Shown here: in pieces, positions 17,312-25,821 of the stretch
Layout of the letters: the number at the start of each line of letters is the position of its first letter
How positions within the stretch are numbered: the first letter of the stretch is position 1
Origin: Ralstonia pickettii
GTDB taxonomy: Bacteria; Pseudomonadota; Gammaproteobacteria; Burkholderiales; Burkholderiaceae
Direction: 5' to 3'
Length of the DNA stretch: 64,000 bases
Assembly: GCF_000607165.1 (NCBI RefSeq)
Contig: NZ_JFZG01000008.1
Location: 496,001-560,000 of the forward strand
Position numbers and translations under genes: made by a program
Notes under the pieces: generated by a model
Seen by the model: only the letters and a program-made list of their open reading frames with translations
Database searches by the model: none
Told to the model about the DNA's origin: nothing

Positions 17312-17659
17312 ATGAAGTTCGCCCCCACGCTCGCCGCTGCGGCGGTGCTGGCCGGCCTGGCGCTGTCCGCCACGCCCGCGCTGGCCACCGTTGACGCTGC
17401 CCGCGCGCTGTCCATCGCCAACCAGAACGCCTGCATGGGCTGCCACGCCGTAGACCGCAAGCTCGTTGGCCCGGCCTACCAGGACGTTGCCGCCAAATAC
17501 AAGGGCGATGCCGGCGCGCAAGCCAGGCTCATCAAGAAGGTGCGCGAAGGCGGCATGGGCAACTGGGGCCAGATCCCGATGCCGGCCAATCCGAAGATCG
17601 CCGATGCCGATCTGAAAACCGTGATCGACTGGGTGCTCGCAGGCGCCCCGGCCAAGTGA
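17312..17659 (+). CDS. Class I c-type cytochrome at the head of the sox operon
   Basis: 115 residues from the ATG at 17312. A signal peptide ends at TPALA. The heme motif is CMGCH, and the distal Met is in NWGQIPMPAN, the c8/c551 pattern. It is 10 bases before soxY and is probably the electron acceptor of SoxAX or a carrier to the oxidase. Confidence 0.87.
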   Translation: MKFAPTLAAAAVLAGLALSATPALATVDAARALSIANQNACMGCHAVDRKLVGPAYQDVAAKYKGDAGAQARLIKKVREGGMGNWGQIPMPANPKIADADLKTVIDWVLAGAPAK

Positions 17660-17669
17660 GGAACGGACG

Positions 17670-18140
17670 ATGAATGATGCAATCAACCTGAGCCGCCGCG
17701 ACGTGCTGCGCGCTGGCGCCATGATGGCGCTGCTGGTGTCCGCCGGCATCGCCACGCCGGCCCAGGCAGCCGAATGGAACAAGGCCGCCTTTGCCGTCAA
17801 GGGCGTGAACGAAGTGCTCAAGCAACTGGGCGGCGGCGCGGTTGAAAAGGGCGGCGCCGGCATCCAGCTCACCGCACCGGACATCGCAGAAAACGGCGCC
17901 GTGGTGCCGCTGGTCGTGACGAGCACGCTGCCCGGCACCGACCTCATCGCCATTCTGGTTGAAAAGAACCCGAACACGCTGGCCGCAACGTTCGCCATTC
18001 CGGCCGGCACCGACCCGTTTGTCAGCACGCGCGTGAAGATGGGCGAGACCTCGCAGGTCTACGCCGCCGTGCGCGCCAACGGCAAATGGGTGCTGGCAGC
18101 TAAGGAAGTAAAGGTCACCCTTGGTGGCTGCGGCGGTTAA
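17670..18140 (+). CDS. soxY: Sulfur carrier protein SoxY
   Basis: 156 residues. A Tat signal (LSRRDVLRAGAMMALL) exports the folded SoxYZ pair. The protein ends in GGCGG, the flexible arm whose Cys carries the sulfur substrate through the Sox cycle. The conserved core includes KNPNTLAATFAIPAGTDPFVSTRVKMGETS. soxZ follows after 18 bases. Confidence 0.95.
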   Translation: MNDAINLSRRDVLRAGAMMALLVSAGIATPAQAAEWNKAAFAVKGVNEVLKQLGGGAVEKGGAGIQLTAPDIAENGAVVPLVVTSTLPGTDLIAILVEKNPNTLAATFAIPAGTDPFVSTRVKMGETSQVYAAVRANGKWVLAAKEVKVTLGGCGG

Positions 18141-18158
18141 ACATCAGGAGAACACACC

Positions 18159-18470
18159 ATGGCAGACCCGATGCGCATTCGCGCAATGGAAAACGGCGGC
18201 ACCACCGACGTGAAGATCCTGATGAAGCACGACATGGAAACCGGCCAGCGCAAAGACGCGTCCGGCAAGGTCGTGCCAGCCTGGCACATCACCAACGTGA
18301 CGGTGCTGCACAGCGGCAAGACGGTGCTCGACGCGCAGTTCGGCCCCGCCGTGTCGAAAGATCCGTTCCTCAATTTCAAGTTCAAGGGCGGCGCCAAGGG
18401 CGACAAGGTTACGGTCACGTGGGTCGACAACCACGGCGACAAGCGCACCGACGAGACGTCTATCCAGTAA
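18159..18470 (+). CDS. soxZ: Sulfur carrier partner SoxZ
   Basis: 103 residues without a signal peptide; it is exported with SoxY. The family pattern is clear: KILMKHDMETGQRKD, PAWHITNVTVLHSGKTVLDAQFGPAVSKDPFL and KVTVTWVDNHGDKRTDE. It forms the heterodimer that presents the SoxY arm to the enzymes. Confidence 0.95.
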   Translation: MADPMRIRAMENGGTTDVKILMKHDMETGQRKDASGKVVPAWHITNVTVLHSGKTVLDAQFGPAVSKDPFLNFKFKGGAKGDKVTVTWVDNHGDKRTDETSIQ

Positions 18471-18486
18471 AGGCCCGGAGGCCCAA

Positions 18487-18942
18487 ATGCGACGCAGCTT
18501 CTTCCGTGTGACCGCCGCGCTGGCGGCCTTGGGTGTGGCCGGCAAGGCCGCTGCCCAGAATGCCCCGCGCGCTGGCGGCGCCGGTGCCCGCTACAAGGTG
18601 GTCTACCAGTTGAGCGAAGGCATCGACCAGGCCATGCGCGCCATCGGCAACCTGCGCAACCATCTGAACGGTGCGCCCGGCACGAAGATCGTGGTGGTGG
18701 CCTTCGGCCACGGCATCGAGTTTATGGTTGAAGGCGCCAAGGATGCGCAAGGCCGCCCGTTTGATGCGCCGGTGGCCGCGCTGGCCGCCATGGGCGTGGA
18801 GTTTCGCGTGTGCCATAACTCGCTGATGGCCTTCAAGGTGCCGGAAGACAAGCTGCTGCTCGAAGCCAAGGTGGTGCCCGCCGGTGTGGTGGAAATCACG
18901 CGCTTGCAGCAGGAAGAAGGTTTCGCCTATATCAAACCGTAG
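18487..18942 (+). CDS. Secreted DsrE-family protein in the sox operon
   Basis: 151 residues. An N-terminal signal with adjacent arginines (MRRSFFRVTAALAALGV) is followed by a DsrE/DsrF-like fold, YKVVYQLSEGIDQAMRAIGNLRN to VVVVAFGHGIEFMVEGA. One conserved Cys is in VEFRVCHNSLMAF, the position of sulfur-carrying cysteines in the family. It lies inside the sox operon, 16 bases after soxZ and about 20 before soxA, so a role as a periplasmic sulfur relay is plausible. Confidence 0.82.
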   Translation: MRRSFFRVTAALAALGVAGKAAAQNAPRAGGAGARYKVVYQLSEGIDQAMRAIGNLRNHLNGAPGTKIVVVAFGHGIEFMVEGAKDAQGRPFDAPVAALAAMGVEFRVCHNSLMAFKVPEDKLLLEAKVVPAGVVEITRLQQEEGFAYIKP

Positions 18943-18961
18943 GCGACCCACGGAGGGGACC

Positions 18962-19783
18962 GTGAAACACAAGACATGGACGATGGTGCTGGCTGCGGCG
19001 TTGGCAGCCGGCGGCGCCGTGATGGCATCCGCGCAGGATGCCAAGGACAGCACCGCCGCCGGCATCGCGCAGTACCGCGAAATGCTGGCTGACGGCAATC
19101 CGGCCGAACTCTGGGAAGCCGCTGGCGAAGAACTCTGGAAGAAGCCCGCCGGCCCGAAGCAGGCCTCGCTCGAAGCGTGCGACCTGGGCCTCGGCCCCGG
19201 CGTGGTGAAGGGCGCCTACGCCAAGCTGCCGCGCTTCTTCAAAGACACCGGCCGCGTGATGGACGCCGAACAGCGCCTCATGTATTGCCGCATGACGCTG
19301 CAGGGGCTGACCAAGGAAGAGGCTTCGGCGCGGCCGTTCTCGTCGCCGGGCAAATCGTCGGACATTGAACGGCTGATGGCCTACGTCGCCTCGGAATCGC
19401 GCGGCGCGGCCATCGACATTCCGCTCGCCCACCCCGAAGAAAAGCGCGTGTACGAACTCGGCCGCCGCATGTTCTTCTACCGTGGCGGCGCGTACGACTT
19501 TGCCTGCGCCACGTGCCATGCCCAGCCGGGTTTGCGCATCCGCCTGCAAGACCTGCCCGATCTGCTGACCGCCGACGGTGCGCGCTATGCGTATTCCACA
19601 TGGCCGGGCTATCGCGTCTCGCAGGGCGAGGTACGCACCATGCAGCACCGGCTGTACGACTGCCTGCGCCAGCAGCGCTTTCCGGAACCGCTCTACGGCA
19701 GCGAGGTGATCACCGCGCTGGAGATGTTCCTTGCCCGCAACGCCAACGGCGGCAAGATGGACGCGCCGTCCATCAAACGATGA
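18962..19783 (+). CDS. soxA: L-cysteine S-thiosulfotransferase subunit SoxA
   Basis: 273 residues from a GTG at 18962 that follows GGAGGGG. A signal peptide ends near ASAQD. The active heme is bound by CATCH, and the catalytic Cys ligand lies in YDCLRQQRFPEPLYGSE. In the N-terminal half the second heme site is absent, leaving two cysteines (EACDLG and MYCRMT) that probably form a disulfide, so this is the one-heme form. With SoxX it loads thiosulfate onto SoxY. Confidence 0.93.
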   Translation: MKHKTWTMVLAAALAAGGAVMASAQDAKDSTAAGIAQYREMLADGNPAELWEAAGEELWKKPAGPKQASLEACDLGLGPGVVKGAYAKLPRFFKDTGRVMDAEQRLMYCRMTLQGLTKEEASARPFSSPGKSSDIERLMAYVASESRGAAIDIPLAHPEEKRVYELGRRMFFYRGGAYDFACATCHAQPGLRIRLQDLPDLLTADGARYAYSTWPGYRVSQGEVRTMQHRLYDCLRQQRFPEPLYGSEVITALEMFLARNANGGKMDAPSIKR

Positions 19784-19791
19784 GGCCACGC

Positions 19792-20454
19792 ATGACTCGA
19801 CTGACCCCCATCGTGCTGACGGCGCTGACATTGGCGCTGGCTGCCGGCACCGCGCACGCAGCGGACGCCACCTCCCAGGCCGTCACCGCGCCCAAGCCCG
19901 ACGCAAAGGCCGACGCCGCGCTCGCCAAGGTGATCCACGAGAGCTTTGTCTCCAAGGGTCCGGCCACCGTGGAAGGCGTGACCGAGCGCGACGACGTGCA
20001 GAAGATCTGCAGCCAGTTTGCCGACCGCAACGCCGTGCCCGCCGCCGTGGCCAAGAAGCTGGAAGACGCGCAGCTCAAGACCATCCATTACCCGGCTGAC
20101 GACAAATGGCTGGGCGACTGGAAGGCCGGCGAGAAGACCGCCCAGAACGGCCGCGGCATGCAGTTCTCCGACCCGGCCGGCGGCGCGAACGGCGCCAACT
20201 GCTACGCGTGCCACCGCCTCTCGAAAGACGAAGTGTCTTACGGCACCATCGGCCCGTCGCTGTACCAGTACGGCAAGCTGCGCGGGGATTCGGAAGCGAT
20301 CCTGCGCTACACCTGGGGCAAGATCTACAACTCCAACGCGTATGCGGCGTGCTCCAACATGCCGCGCTTCGGGCACAAGGGCATCCTGACCGAGCAGCAG
20401 ATCCGCGACGTGATGGCGTTGTTGTTCGACCCGGCATCGCCAGTGAATCAGTGA
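19792..20454 (+). CDS. soxX: SoxX cytochrome subunit of SoxAX
   Basis: 220 residues from the ATG at 19792, which has a GAGG site six bases upstream. An ATG at 19780 overlapping the soxA stop is an alternative. A signal peptide ends AGTAHAA. The heme motif is CYACH after FSDPAGGANGAN, and the distal Met is in CSNMPRFGHKGILTEQQI. An N-terminal extension of about 90 residues precedes the cytochrome domain, as in longer SoxX types. Confidence 0.93.
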   Translation: MTRLTPIVLTALTLALAAGTAHAADATSQAVTAPKPDAKADAALAKVIHESFVSKGPATVEGVTERDDVQKICSQFADRNAVPAAVAKKLEDAQLKTIHYPADDKWLGDWKAGEKTAQNGRGMQFSDPAGGANGANCYACHRLSKDEVSYGTIGPSLYQYGKLRGDSEAILRYTWGKIYNSNAYAACSNMPRFGHKGILTEQQIRDVMALLFDPASPVNQ

Positions 20455-20474
20455 ACCAGTGACCCAATAACGCC

Positions 20475-20987
20475 ATGCACACGCTTCGACGGTTCCTGAT
20501 GTGGGCAGCAGCGGCGATGGTGTTTGCCGCCACGCAGTTTGCCAATCATGCACAGGCCGTTGAAGTGGGCGATGTGGTTGCGCTGCCCGACCTGCAGTTG
20601 CTCGATGGCACGCGCGTGCCGGGCGATGCGTGGCGCGGGCACCCCGTCATCATCGCCACGTGGGCATCGTGGTGCCCGTTCTGCGCGCTGCAGAACCCGC
20701 GCCTGCAAAAGCTGGTCGACGCCACGCGCGGTACTGACCTGCGCATTCTCACCATCAGCATCGACGCCAACCCGCAGCTCGCGAAAGACTACGTCGCCAA
20801 GCGCAACTTCACCTTTCCGGTGACGATGGAAACCGACGCGCTGTGCGCCGCCACCGGCCCGCGCAAGGGGCTGCCCGAACTGCTCGTGCTCGATGCCAAA
20901 GGGCGGGTGGTGCGCAAGGAAGTCGGCGAGATGCTTGAAGACGACGTGGCCGACCTGGCTCGCTACGCGCACAGCAACACACCATGA
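20475..20987 (+). CDS. soxW: Thioredoxin-like periplasmic protein (SoxW/TlpA type)
   Basis: 170 residues. A signal peptide covers about residues 1-28. The redox motif WCPFC (Cys67 and Cys70) sits in a TlpA/SoxW thioredoxin fold. It probably keeps SoxY or another Sox cysteine reduced. Its stop overlaps the soxB start by ATGA, so the pair is co-translated. Confidence 0.87.
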   Translation: MHTLRRFLMWAAAAMVFAATQFANHAQAVEVGDVVALPDLQLLDGTRVPGDAWRGHPVIIATWASWCPFCALQNPRLQKLVDATRGTDLRILTISIDANPQLAKDYVAKRNFTFPVTMETDALCAATGPRKGLPELLVLDAKGRVVRKEVGEMLEDDVADLARYAHSNTP

Positions 20988-22705
20988 ACCGCCGCGAATT
21001 CGTTCAAGCCCTGGCGATTGCCGCCGCCGCCGGCCTGCGCCTGACCGACGCCCACGCTGACACGCTCAGCTACGACGTACCGCGTTTTGGCAACGTCCAC
21101 CTGCTGCACTTCACTGACTGCCACGCGCAGCTGCTGCCCATCGAATACCGCGAGCCCAGCGTCAACCTGGGCGTGGCGCAATGGGCCGGGCAGCCGCCGC
21201 ATCTGGTGGGGCACGCGCTGCTCAAGCGGTACGGCATCGCGCCCGGCTCGCGCGCCGCGCACGCGTTCACGTCGCTCAACTTTACCGAGGCCGCGCGCCG
21301 CTATGGCCGCATGGGCGGCTTCGCGCATCTGGCCACGCTCATCAAGCGCCTGCGCGCCACGCGCCCCAATGCGCTGCTGCTCGATGGCGGCGACACATGG
21401 CAGGGCTCCGCCACCGCGTTGTGGACGAACGGCCAGGACATGGTCGACGCGGCCCTCGCGCTGGGCGTGGACGTCATGACCCCGCACTGGGAGATGACCT
21501 ACGGCGCAGACCGCGTGCGCCACGTGGTCGATCACGACTTCAAGAACAAGGTTGCCTTTGTCGCGCAGAACATCCAGACGGCAGACTTTGGTGATCCGGT
21601 ATTCGACCCGTATGTGCTGCGCGAGCTGAACGGCGTGCCGGTCGCCATCATCGGGCAGGCGTTTCCGTACACGCCCATCGCCCACCCGGCCGATTTCACG
21701 CCCGACTGGACCTTCGGCATTCAGGAAGAACGGCTGCAGAAGATGATTGACGAGGCGCGCGGCAAGGGCGCCAAGGTGGTCGTGCTGCTGTCGCACAACG
21801 GCATGGATGTCGACCTGAAGCTCGCCTCGCGCGTGCGTGGGTTGGATGCCATCCTCGGCGGGCATACGCACGATGCCGTGCCCGCGCCCGTCAAGGTCAG
21901 CAACCCGGGCGGCGTGACGCTTGTCACCAACGCGGGCGCCAACGGCAAGTTTGTCGGCGTGCTCGATCTGGATGTGCGCGGCGGCACCGTGCGAGACATC
22001 CGCTATACGCTGCTGCCCGTGTTTGCCGATCTGCTGCCGCCCGATGCGGCCATGACGGCGCTGATCAACCGCGTGCGCGCGCCGTATAAGGACAAGCTGG
22101 GTGAAACGCTGGCCGTCAACCGTGGCCTGCTGTACCGGCGCGGCAACTTTAACGGCACGTTCGACCAGCTCATCGTCGATGGCCTCATGCACGCGCAGGG
22201 CGCCGAGATTGCCTTCTCGCCCGGCTTCCGCTGGGGCACCACGCTGCTGCCCGGCGACGCACTGACCATGGAAGCGCTCATGGCCCAGACCGCCATCACG
22301 TACCCGGCCACCACGCTGACCGAGATGACCGGCGCGACCATCAAGACCGTGCTGGAAGACGTGGCCGACAACCTGTTCAACCCAGACCCGTACTACCAGC
22401 AGGGCGGCGACATGGTGCGCACGGGCGGCCTGCGCTACACGATCGACCCGATGAAGCCCATGGGCCAGCGCATTACCGACATGCGCCTGGGCCCGGGCGA
22501 CGGCAAGCCCATCGACGCCGACCGCCGCTACAAAGTGGCCGGCTGGGCCGCCGTATCGCCCGAAGCCCGCAAGGCAGGCGGCCGCCCCGTGTGGGACGTA
22601 CTGGCCGACTGGCTGCGCGACCAGCGCGAAGTGACCGCCGGGCCGCTCAACACGCCGCGCATTGTCGGCATGGAAGGCAATGCGGGCATGGAAAACGCAG
22701 GTTGA
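20984..22705 (+). CDS. soxB: Thiosulfohydrolase SoxB
   Basis: 573 residues. A Tat signal (MNRREFVQALAIAAAAGLRL) leads into a calcineurin-like phosphoesterase domain with LLHFTDCHAQLLP, LLDGGDTWQGSAT, LLSHNGMDVD and ILGGHTHDAVP, the dimanganese ligands. The 5'-nucleotidase-like C-terminal domain follows. SoxB releases sulfate from SoxY-bound thiosulfonate. It is the last gene of the operon; soxCD is not found next to it. Confidence 0.96.
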   Translation: MNRREFVQALAIAAAAGLRLTDAHADTLSYDVPRFGNVHLLHFTDCHAQLLPIEYREPSVNLGVAQWAGQPPHLVGHALLKRYGIAPGSRAAHAFTSLNFTEAARRYGRMGGFAHLATLIKRLRATRPNALLLDGGDTWQGSATALWTNGQDMVDAALALGVDVMTPHWEMTYGADRVRHVVDHDFKNKVAFVAQNIQTADFGDPVFDPYVLRELNGVPVAIIGQAFPYTPIAHPADFTPDWTFGIQEERLQKMIDEARGKGAKVVVLLSHNGMDVDLKLASRVRGLDAILGGHTHDAVPAPVKVSNPGGVTLVTNAGANGKFVGVLDLDVRGGTVRDIRYTLLPVFADLLPPDAAMTALINRVRAPYKDKLGETLAVNRGLLYRRGNFNGTFDQLIVDGLMHAQGAEIAFSPGFRWGTTLLPGDALTMEALMAQTAITYPATTLTEMTGATIKTVLEDVADNLFNPDPYYQQGGDMVRTGGLRYTIDPMKPMGQRITDMRLGPGDGKPIDADRRYKVAGWAAVSPEARKAGGRPVWDVLADWLRDQREVTAGPLNTPRIVGMEGNAGMENAG

Positions 22706-22752
22706 GCCCCGATTGAAAGCGCCCGGGGAGTTCGGGTAGACTCATTTTCCAC

Positions 22753-22828
<76 letters not shown>

Positions 22829-22865
22829 AGTTATTGGCAGCGTTTGATGAGCGATGCCCCAAAGA

Positions 22866-22899
22866 AAACCCGCGAAGCGTTGAGCGTCGCGGGTTTTTT
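22866..22899 (+). terminator. Terminator after tRNA-Ala
   Basis: AAACCCGCGA (22866-22875) pairs with TCGCGGGTTT (22887-22896), followed by more T. It ends the tRNA transcript 38 bases after CCA. Confidence 0.88.
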
Positions 22900-23050
22900 A
22901 TTGCCAACGTTGCTTAATCGCCGTTGCCCTCCGTGGGGTAGGTGGGGCTAATTCGGGGCCGTGAGCGACATACAATTCGCGCGAGATATCAGCGGTATTG
23001 CCACGCTTCTAAAAGGAAAATAGGCAACTCGAACAAGGAGCGCTGCGGAT

Positions 23051-24517
23051 ATGGATTACCAGGAGTGGGAGTTTTTCGAAACTGAAGTCAAAAGCGACGT
23101 CTATACAGTAGTTGACCATGGCCCATTGCATGGCCCTGTGACTTCATTTGTCGTCAAGCGGGACAACCGTCTCAACTTGGTGCTGGAAAGCACATCGGCA
23201 GCGAATAGCCCGGCGGGCGGGTGTGAGCCAGTGGCAAACGCGGTCCGCAGGCCGGATGGTCAAGTCCATTGCCAGAGCCGGTATACCGATTCCACAGTCA
23301 CTGCGCGGGGCCTCACTCCGCGAGGGTACAGCTTGACATTTCCGGTGGCTGCAACGGCAGATGCAGCGGCGGGCACGAGGGTGCAGACATCACTGATCGA
23401 GTCACTGGACTGGGAAAATAGCCACTCCGGCGAGGCTTCGTGCGTGATGGACTGGATTGAAAACCTGTCAGGCAGCTTTTTGTGGCCCGATTCCGACAAC
23501 GTTGAAGAAACGGACGCAAAAAGCAGAACTCTGCGCTCGGCGAGTGGAGACATTGTCATTCCATTGACGACGACTTCCTCGAAGCACAGCAACTCGTGCG
23601 CTCGGCTCTCTATTGGAGGCTGGGATGTCATCATCGGTGAGTCACGCGCGAAACCCGAACATATAAAGAACCCCGGGTTTATTCTCTACTTGGGTTTGCC
23701 TACCGAGGAGATCCGATCGCGCATCAGGGGATGTCTCTCCTATTGCCTTGGCGACTACTTCGTCTATCTCGGTAGCACTACATTTGATGCCGAATGGAAG
23801 CCGGTTTCATTCCGCGCTGTGGCGGCACATGCGCTTGTCGAGAACGCGCATGACATCAGTGGCCGGCCGCCAGCTCCGCTAGGCCTGAGATACGATCGGG
23901 ATGTGAACGCTGCGTTGCTGGGCCGGATAGCTTCGGGGCTGTTCGCAGCCTATGAGGCCTACAACCTTCGCACTGCCTTCTGGAACTACTGGCATGCCGC
24001 CGCCGCACCTGTACATATGGTCGCCGCGCACTTCGGTGCGGCGATTGAGGCGCTGCAAAGAGCGTACTTCAGCAACACCGCCGTCGAGGCCCACACCCGC
24101 ATTGTGGCCGAGGAGGAGGCGTGGCGGGGACTCTACGCGCAGATAGACCGGTGTATTCAAGACTCAGCTCTGTCGTCCGAGCAGAAGCGAATGCTGGGCA
24201 ACAAGGCGCAGCATCTGAATTCGGCGCCACAGGCGGTCCTCGCTGACAGATTCTTCACAGCGATCGGATTGGAAATCAGTGCACTCGAAAAAGACGTATG
24301 GATGAACAGGAACCGGGCGGCGCACGGCGGCGGCATAACTGAAGAGCGGGGTATCCAGACCGTGCGCGAGAACAAGGTCTTGATGATGCTGATGAACCGC
24401 ATACTGCTATCGATCAGCGGCGCAAGTGACCTCTACTACGACTACTACACGCTTAACCGCCCAACGAGACGGCTGTCTGAGCCGGTACCTGACGACCGCC
24501 CGCCCCGTGCGCGTTAG
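23051..24517 (+). CDS. HEPN-domain protein, ApeA-like (possible antiviral RNase)
   Basis: 488 residues starting after AAGGAG. The N-terminal about 270 residues are beta-rich and of unknown fold, as in ApeA-type proteins. The C-terminal about 200 residues are helical and contain WMNRNRAAHGGG, where R420-x4-H425 is the catalytic RNase motif of HEPN domains, followed by a helix that holds the H-bearing strand. Family knowledge: ApeA-like HEPN proteins act in abortive phage defence. Context supports this: it is the first gene after a tRNA, its base composition is less GC-rich than its neighbours, and it is a single-gene unit with its own terminator. The ApeA assignment is by pattern, not by search. 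Confidence 0.7.
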   Translation: MDYQEWEFFETEVKSDVYTVVDHGPLHGPVTSFVVKRDNRLNLVLESTSAANSPAGGCEPVANAVRRPDGQVHCQSRYTDSTVTARGLTPRGYSLTFPVAATADAAAGTRVQTSLIESLDWENSHSGEASCVMDWIENLSGSFLWPDSDNVEETDAKSRTLRSASGDIVIPLTTTSSKHSNSCARLSIGGWDVIIGESRAKPEHIKNPGFILYLGLPTEEIRSRIRGCLSYCLGDYFVYLGSTTFDAEWKPVSFRAVAAHALVENAHDISGRPPAPLGLRYDRDVNAALLGRIASGLFAAYEAYNLRTAFWNYWHAAAAPVHMVAAHFGAAIEALQRAYFSNTAVEAHTRIVAEEEAWRGLYAQIDRCIQDSALSSEQKRMLGNKAQHLNSAPQAVLADRFFTAIGLEISALEKDVWMNRNRAAHGGGITEERGIQTVRENKVLMMLMNRILLSISGASDLYYDYYTLNRPTRRLSEPVPDDRPPRAR

Positions 24518-24569
24518 GGTGACCTTCGGCCACCAACTCCCCCGCGCAGGTCGACCCGCAACGCCAAAG

Positions 24570-24606
24570 AAAAAGCCCGCGAGCCTTTCAGCATCACGGG
24601 CTTTCT
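24570..24606 (+). terminator. Terminator after the HEPN gene
   Basis: AAAGCCCG (24572-24579) pairs with CGGGCTTT (24597-24604). A-rich and T-containing flanks on either side could let it work in both directions, serving the HEPN gene and the convergent gene at 24647-25120. Confidence 0.7.
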
Positions 24607-24646
24607 CCCATCTAGGCCGCCATCAAACCATCAGCAGCCCCTCACC

Positions 24647-25120
24647 TCACTCCCCGGCCACCTCCTCCACCTTCTTCCGTGGCCCCCGACTAAACCGCGC
24701 CGACAACGTCCGTCGCGCCGATTCCAATCCTTCCCCTTTGCCCGCAACCTTCAGGTACGTGTAACCCTCCAGCGCGGCTGTCATCAGATCACTGCCCATC
24801 GCCAGTTGCGAATCCTGCATCCGTTCCAGCAACTTCTCCACGCGGGCGAGGCGAGGGCGCAGGGTGTCGAAGCCCACCAAGTCACGTCGCATTTCCTGCA
24901 GGTTGAAGTTGGCAGGAAGCACGCCAGGGTTGTTGCTCAGCAGTTCCACTGCCTGGCGGCAGAACGCTTCGGACTTGTCGCCCATCTTCATGAGCGTGCT
25001 GCGCTGCTCGACTGACAGGCCAATCAGGCCGACGAGCTTTTCTTCCAGTGTCTTCAGCGCACCGTCAATGGCGGTCAGGTCGGTGGCGCTGGGTTGAAAC
25101 GAGATCAAGTTCTGAGACAT
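24647..25120 (-). CDS. 157-residue protein of unknown function beside a 21-bp repeat array
   Basis: Starts at the ATG at 25120 after AAGGA. It is all-helical in appearance: a first half with IDGALKTLEEKLVGLIGLSVEQR and MKMGDKSEAFCRQAVELLS, then FDTLRPRLARVEKLLERMQD, a GSDLMTAALEGYTYLKVAGKG segment, and a basic tail (SRGPRKK). I recognise the general look of a small conserved family but know no function for it. It is transcribed leftward, and 148 bases upstream of its start the array at 25269-25541 begins. A functional link to that array is an inference. Confidence 0.72.
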   Translation of the reverse strand: MSQNLISFQPSATDLTAIDGALKTLEEKLVGLIGLSVEQRSTLMKMGDKSEAFCRQAVELLSNNPGVLPANFNLQEMRRDLVGFDTLRPRLARVEKLLERMQDSQLAMGSDLMTAALEGYTYLKVAGKGEGLESARRTLSARFSRGPRKKVEEVAGE

Positions 25121-25268
25121 TGCGTTCCTTCTAAAGCGGATATCAACGTCATGCCGATTGGCACAACCCGGTGAGGTTGGCTACCGCTGCGGCGTATCGC
25201 AATGCTGTACACAACTTTTGACGGGAAACCGCTCGCACATGGGGCGAGCAAGCCCGCTCACGCCGTTC

Positions 25269-25541
25269 GAGTGTTGGAGCGTGAAGCGCGAGCCTCGGAC
25301 TGTCGAATTCGACTCTCTGAGACTGACGCTCGACCCTCAGACAGTGGAACGTGACCCTCAGACAGTGAAGTTCGAGTGTTTGAGGCTCACACGCGACCCT
25401 CAGAGGGTGGAATTCGACTCTTTGACACCGACGCTTGACCCTCAAACAGTGAAACGCCAGTGTTTGACCCTCGCGTTCCACTCCCTGAGGGTGAAGCGCC
25501 ACTGTTTGAGGCCGGAGCGTGACCTTCCGACCGTCGCTGCT
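25269..25541. repeat. Array of thirteen degenerate 21-bp units in perfect register
   Basis: Units run every 21 bases without a single insertion or deletion. Good examples are GACCCTCAGACAGTGGAACGT less its last base at 25332, GACCCTCAGACAGTGAAG at 25353 and GACCCTCAAACAGTGAAACG at 25437. The 12-base core CCTCARACAGTG occurs forward (25332, 25353, 25437) and as its reverse complement CACTGTTTGAGG (25500, with partial matches at 25374 and 25458) in the same register. Frames stay open and would give heptads such as DPQTVEF and FECLRLT, but no convincing start or RBS supports a gene. There are no unique spacers, so it is not CRISPR. Confidence 0.85.
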
Positions 25542-25581
25542 GGCGAATCAATAATCCAACTTTCGCCGCTGCCCCCATCGC

Positions 25582-25587
25582 TATAAT
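25582..25587 (+). promoter_or_regulatory. Consensus -10 box in front of the C4-like RNA
   Basis: A perfect TATAAT lies about 8-10 bases before the first hairpin of the RNA at 25595. No strong -35 hexamer was found. Confidence 0.6.
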
Positions 25588-25594
25588 CCATTCC

Positions 25595-25815
25595 GCTGCC
25601 GCACCAACGGCAGCCGGGTTTGGCGACCTGCACTGGTGGCTCTGGAGAGACGATGCTTCGTGCATCGCCTCCGCACACCCACGCACGCACTACGGCGGGC
25701 CGGGTGGGGAGACCGCAAGGTCTGCCGGTGCTCCAGAGAGCCGGTTCGCCAGCCCCGCCGTCAGGCCCGCCACCTCGTCTGGCGATGAGTTGCCGGGCCT
25801 CCAACCACCTCTGGA
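25595..25815 (+). ncRNA. C4-type antisense RNA leader (phage/plasmid immunity family)
   Basis: It opens with the hairpin GCTGCCG/CGGCAGC, then CGGGTTTGGCGACC, and later TTCGCCAGCCCCG with partial long-range complementarity to it, as in C4 RNAs of P1/P7/P4-like elements. The antisense core CTCCAGAG (25731-25738) is complementary to CTCTGGAG at the ribosome-binding site of the gene at 25822 (25809-25816) and to a decoy copy at 25640-25647. That is the C4 mode of action: a processed leader RNA blocks translation of the gene downstream. Family assignment is from remembered motifs; a covariance-model search would settle it. Confidence 0.62.
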
Positions 25816-25821
25816 GGCTCT

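Noticed and set aside
25269-25541. CRISPR array
   Set aside because: The 21-base units abut directly without unique spacers, and no cas genes are nearby.
25158-25586. A 142-codon coding sequence running through the 21-bp array
   Set aside because: Several frames on both strands stay open because the period is a multiple of three. There is no convincing RBS or conserved start, so it is treated as a repeat, with translation left as a possibility.
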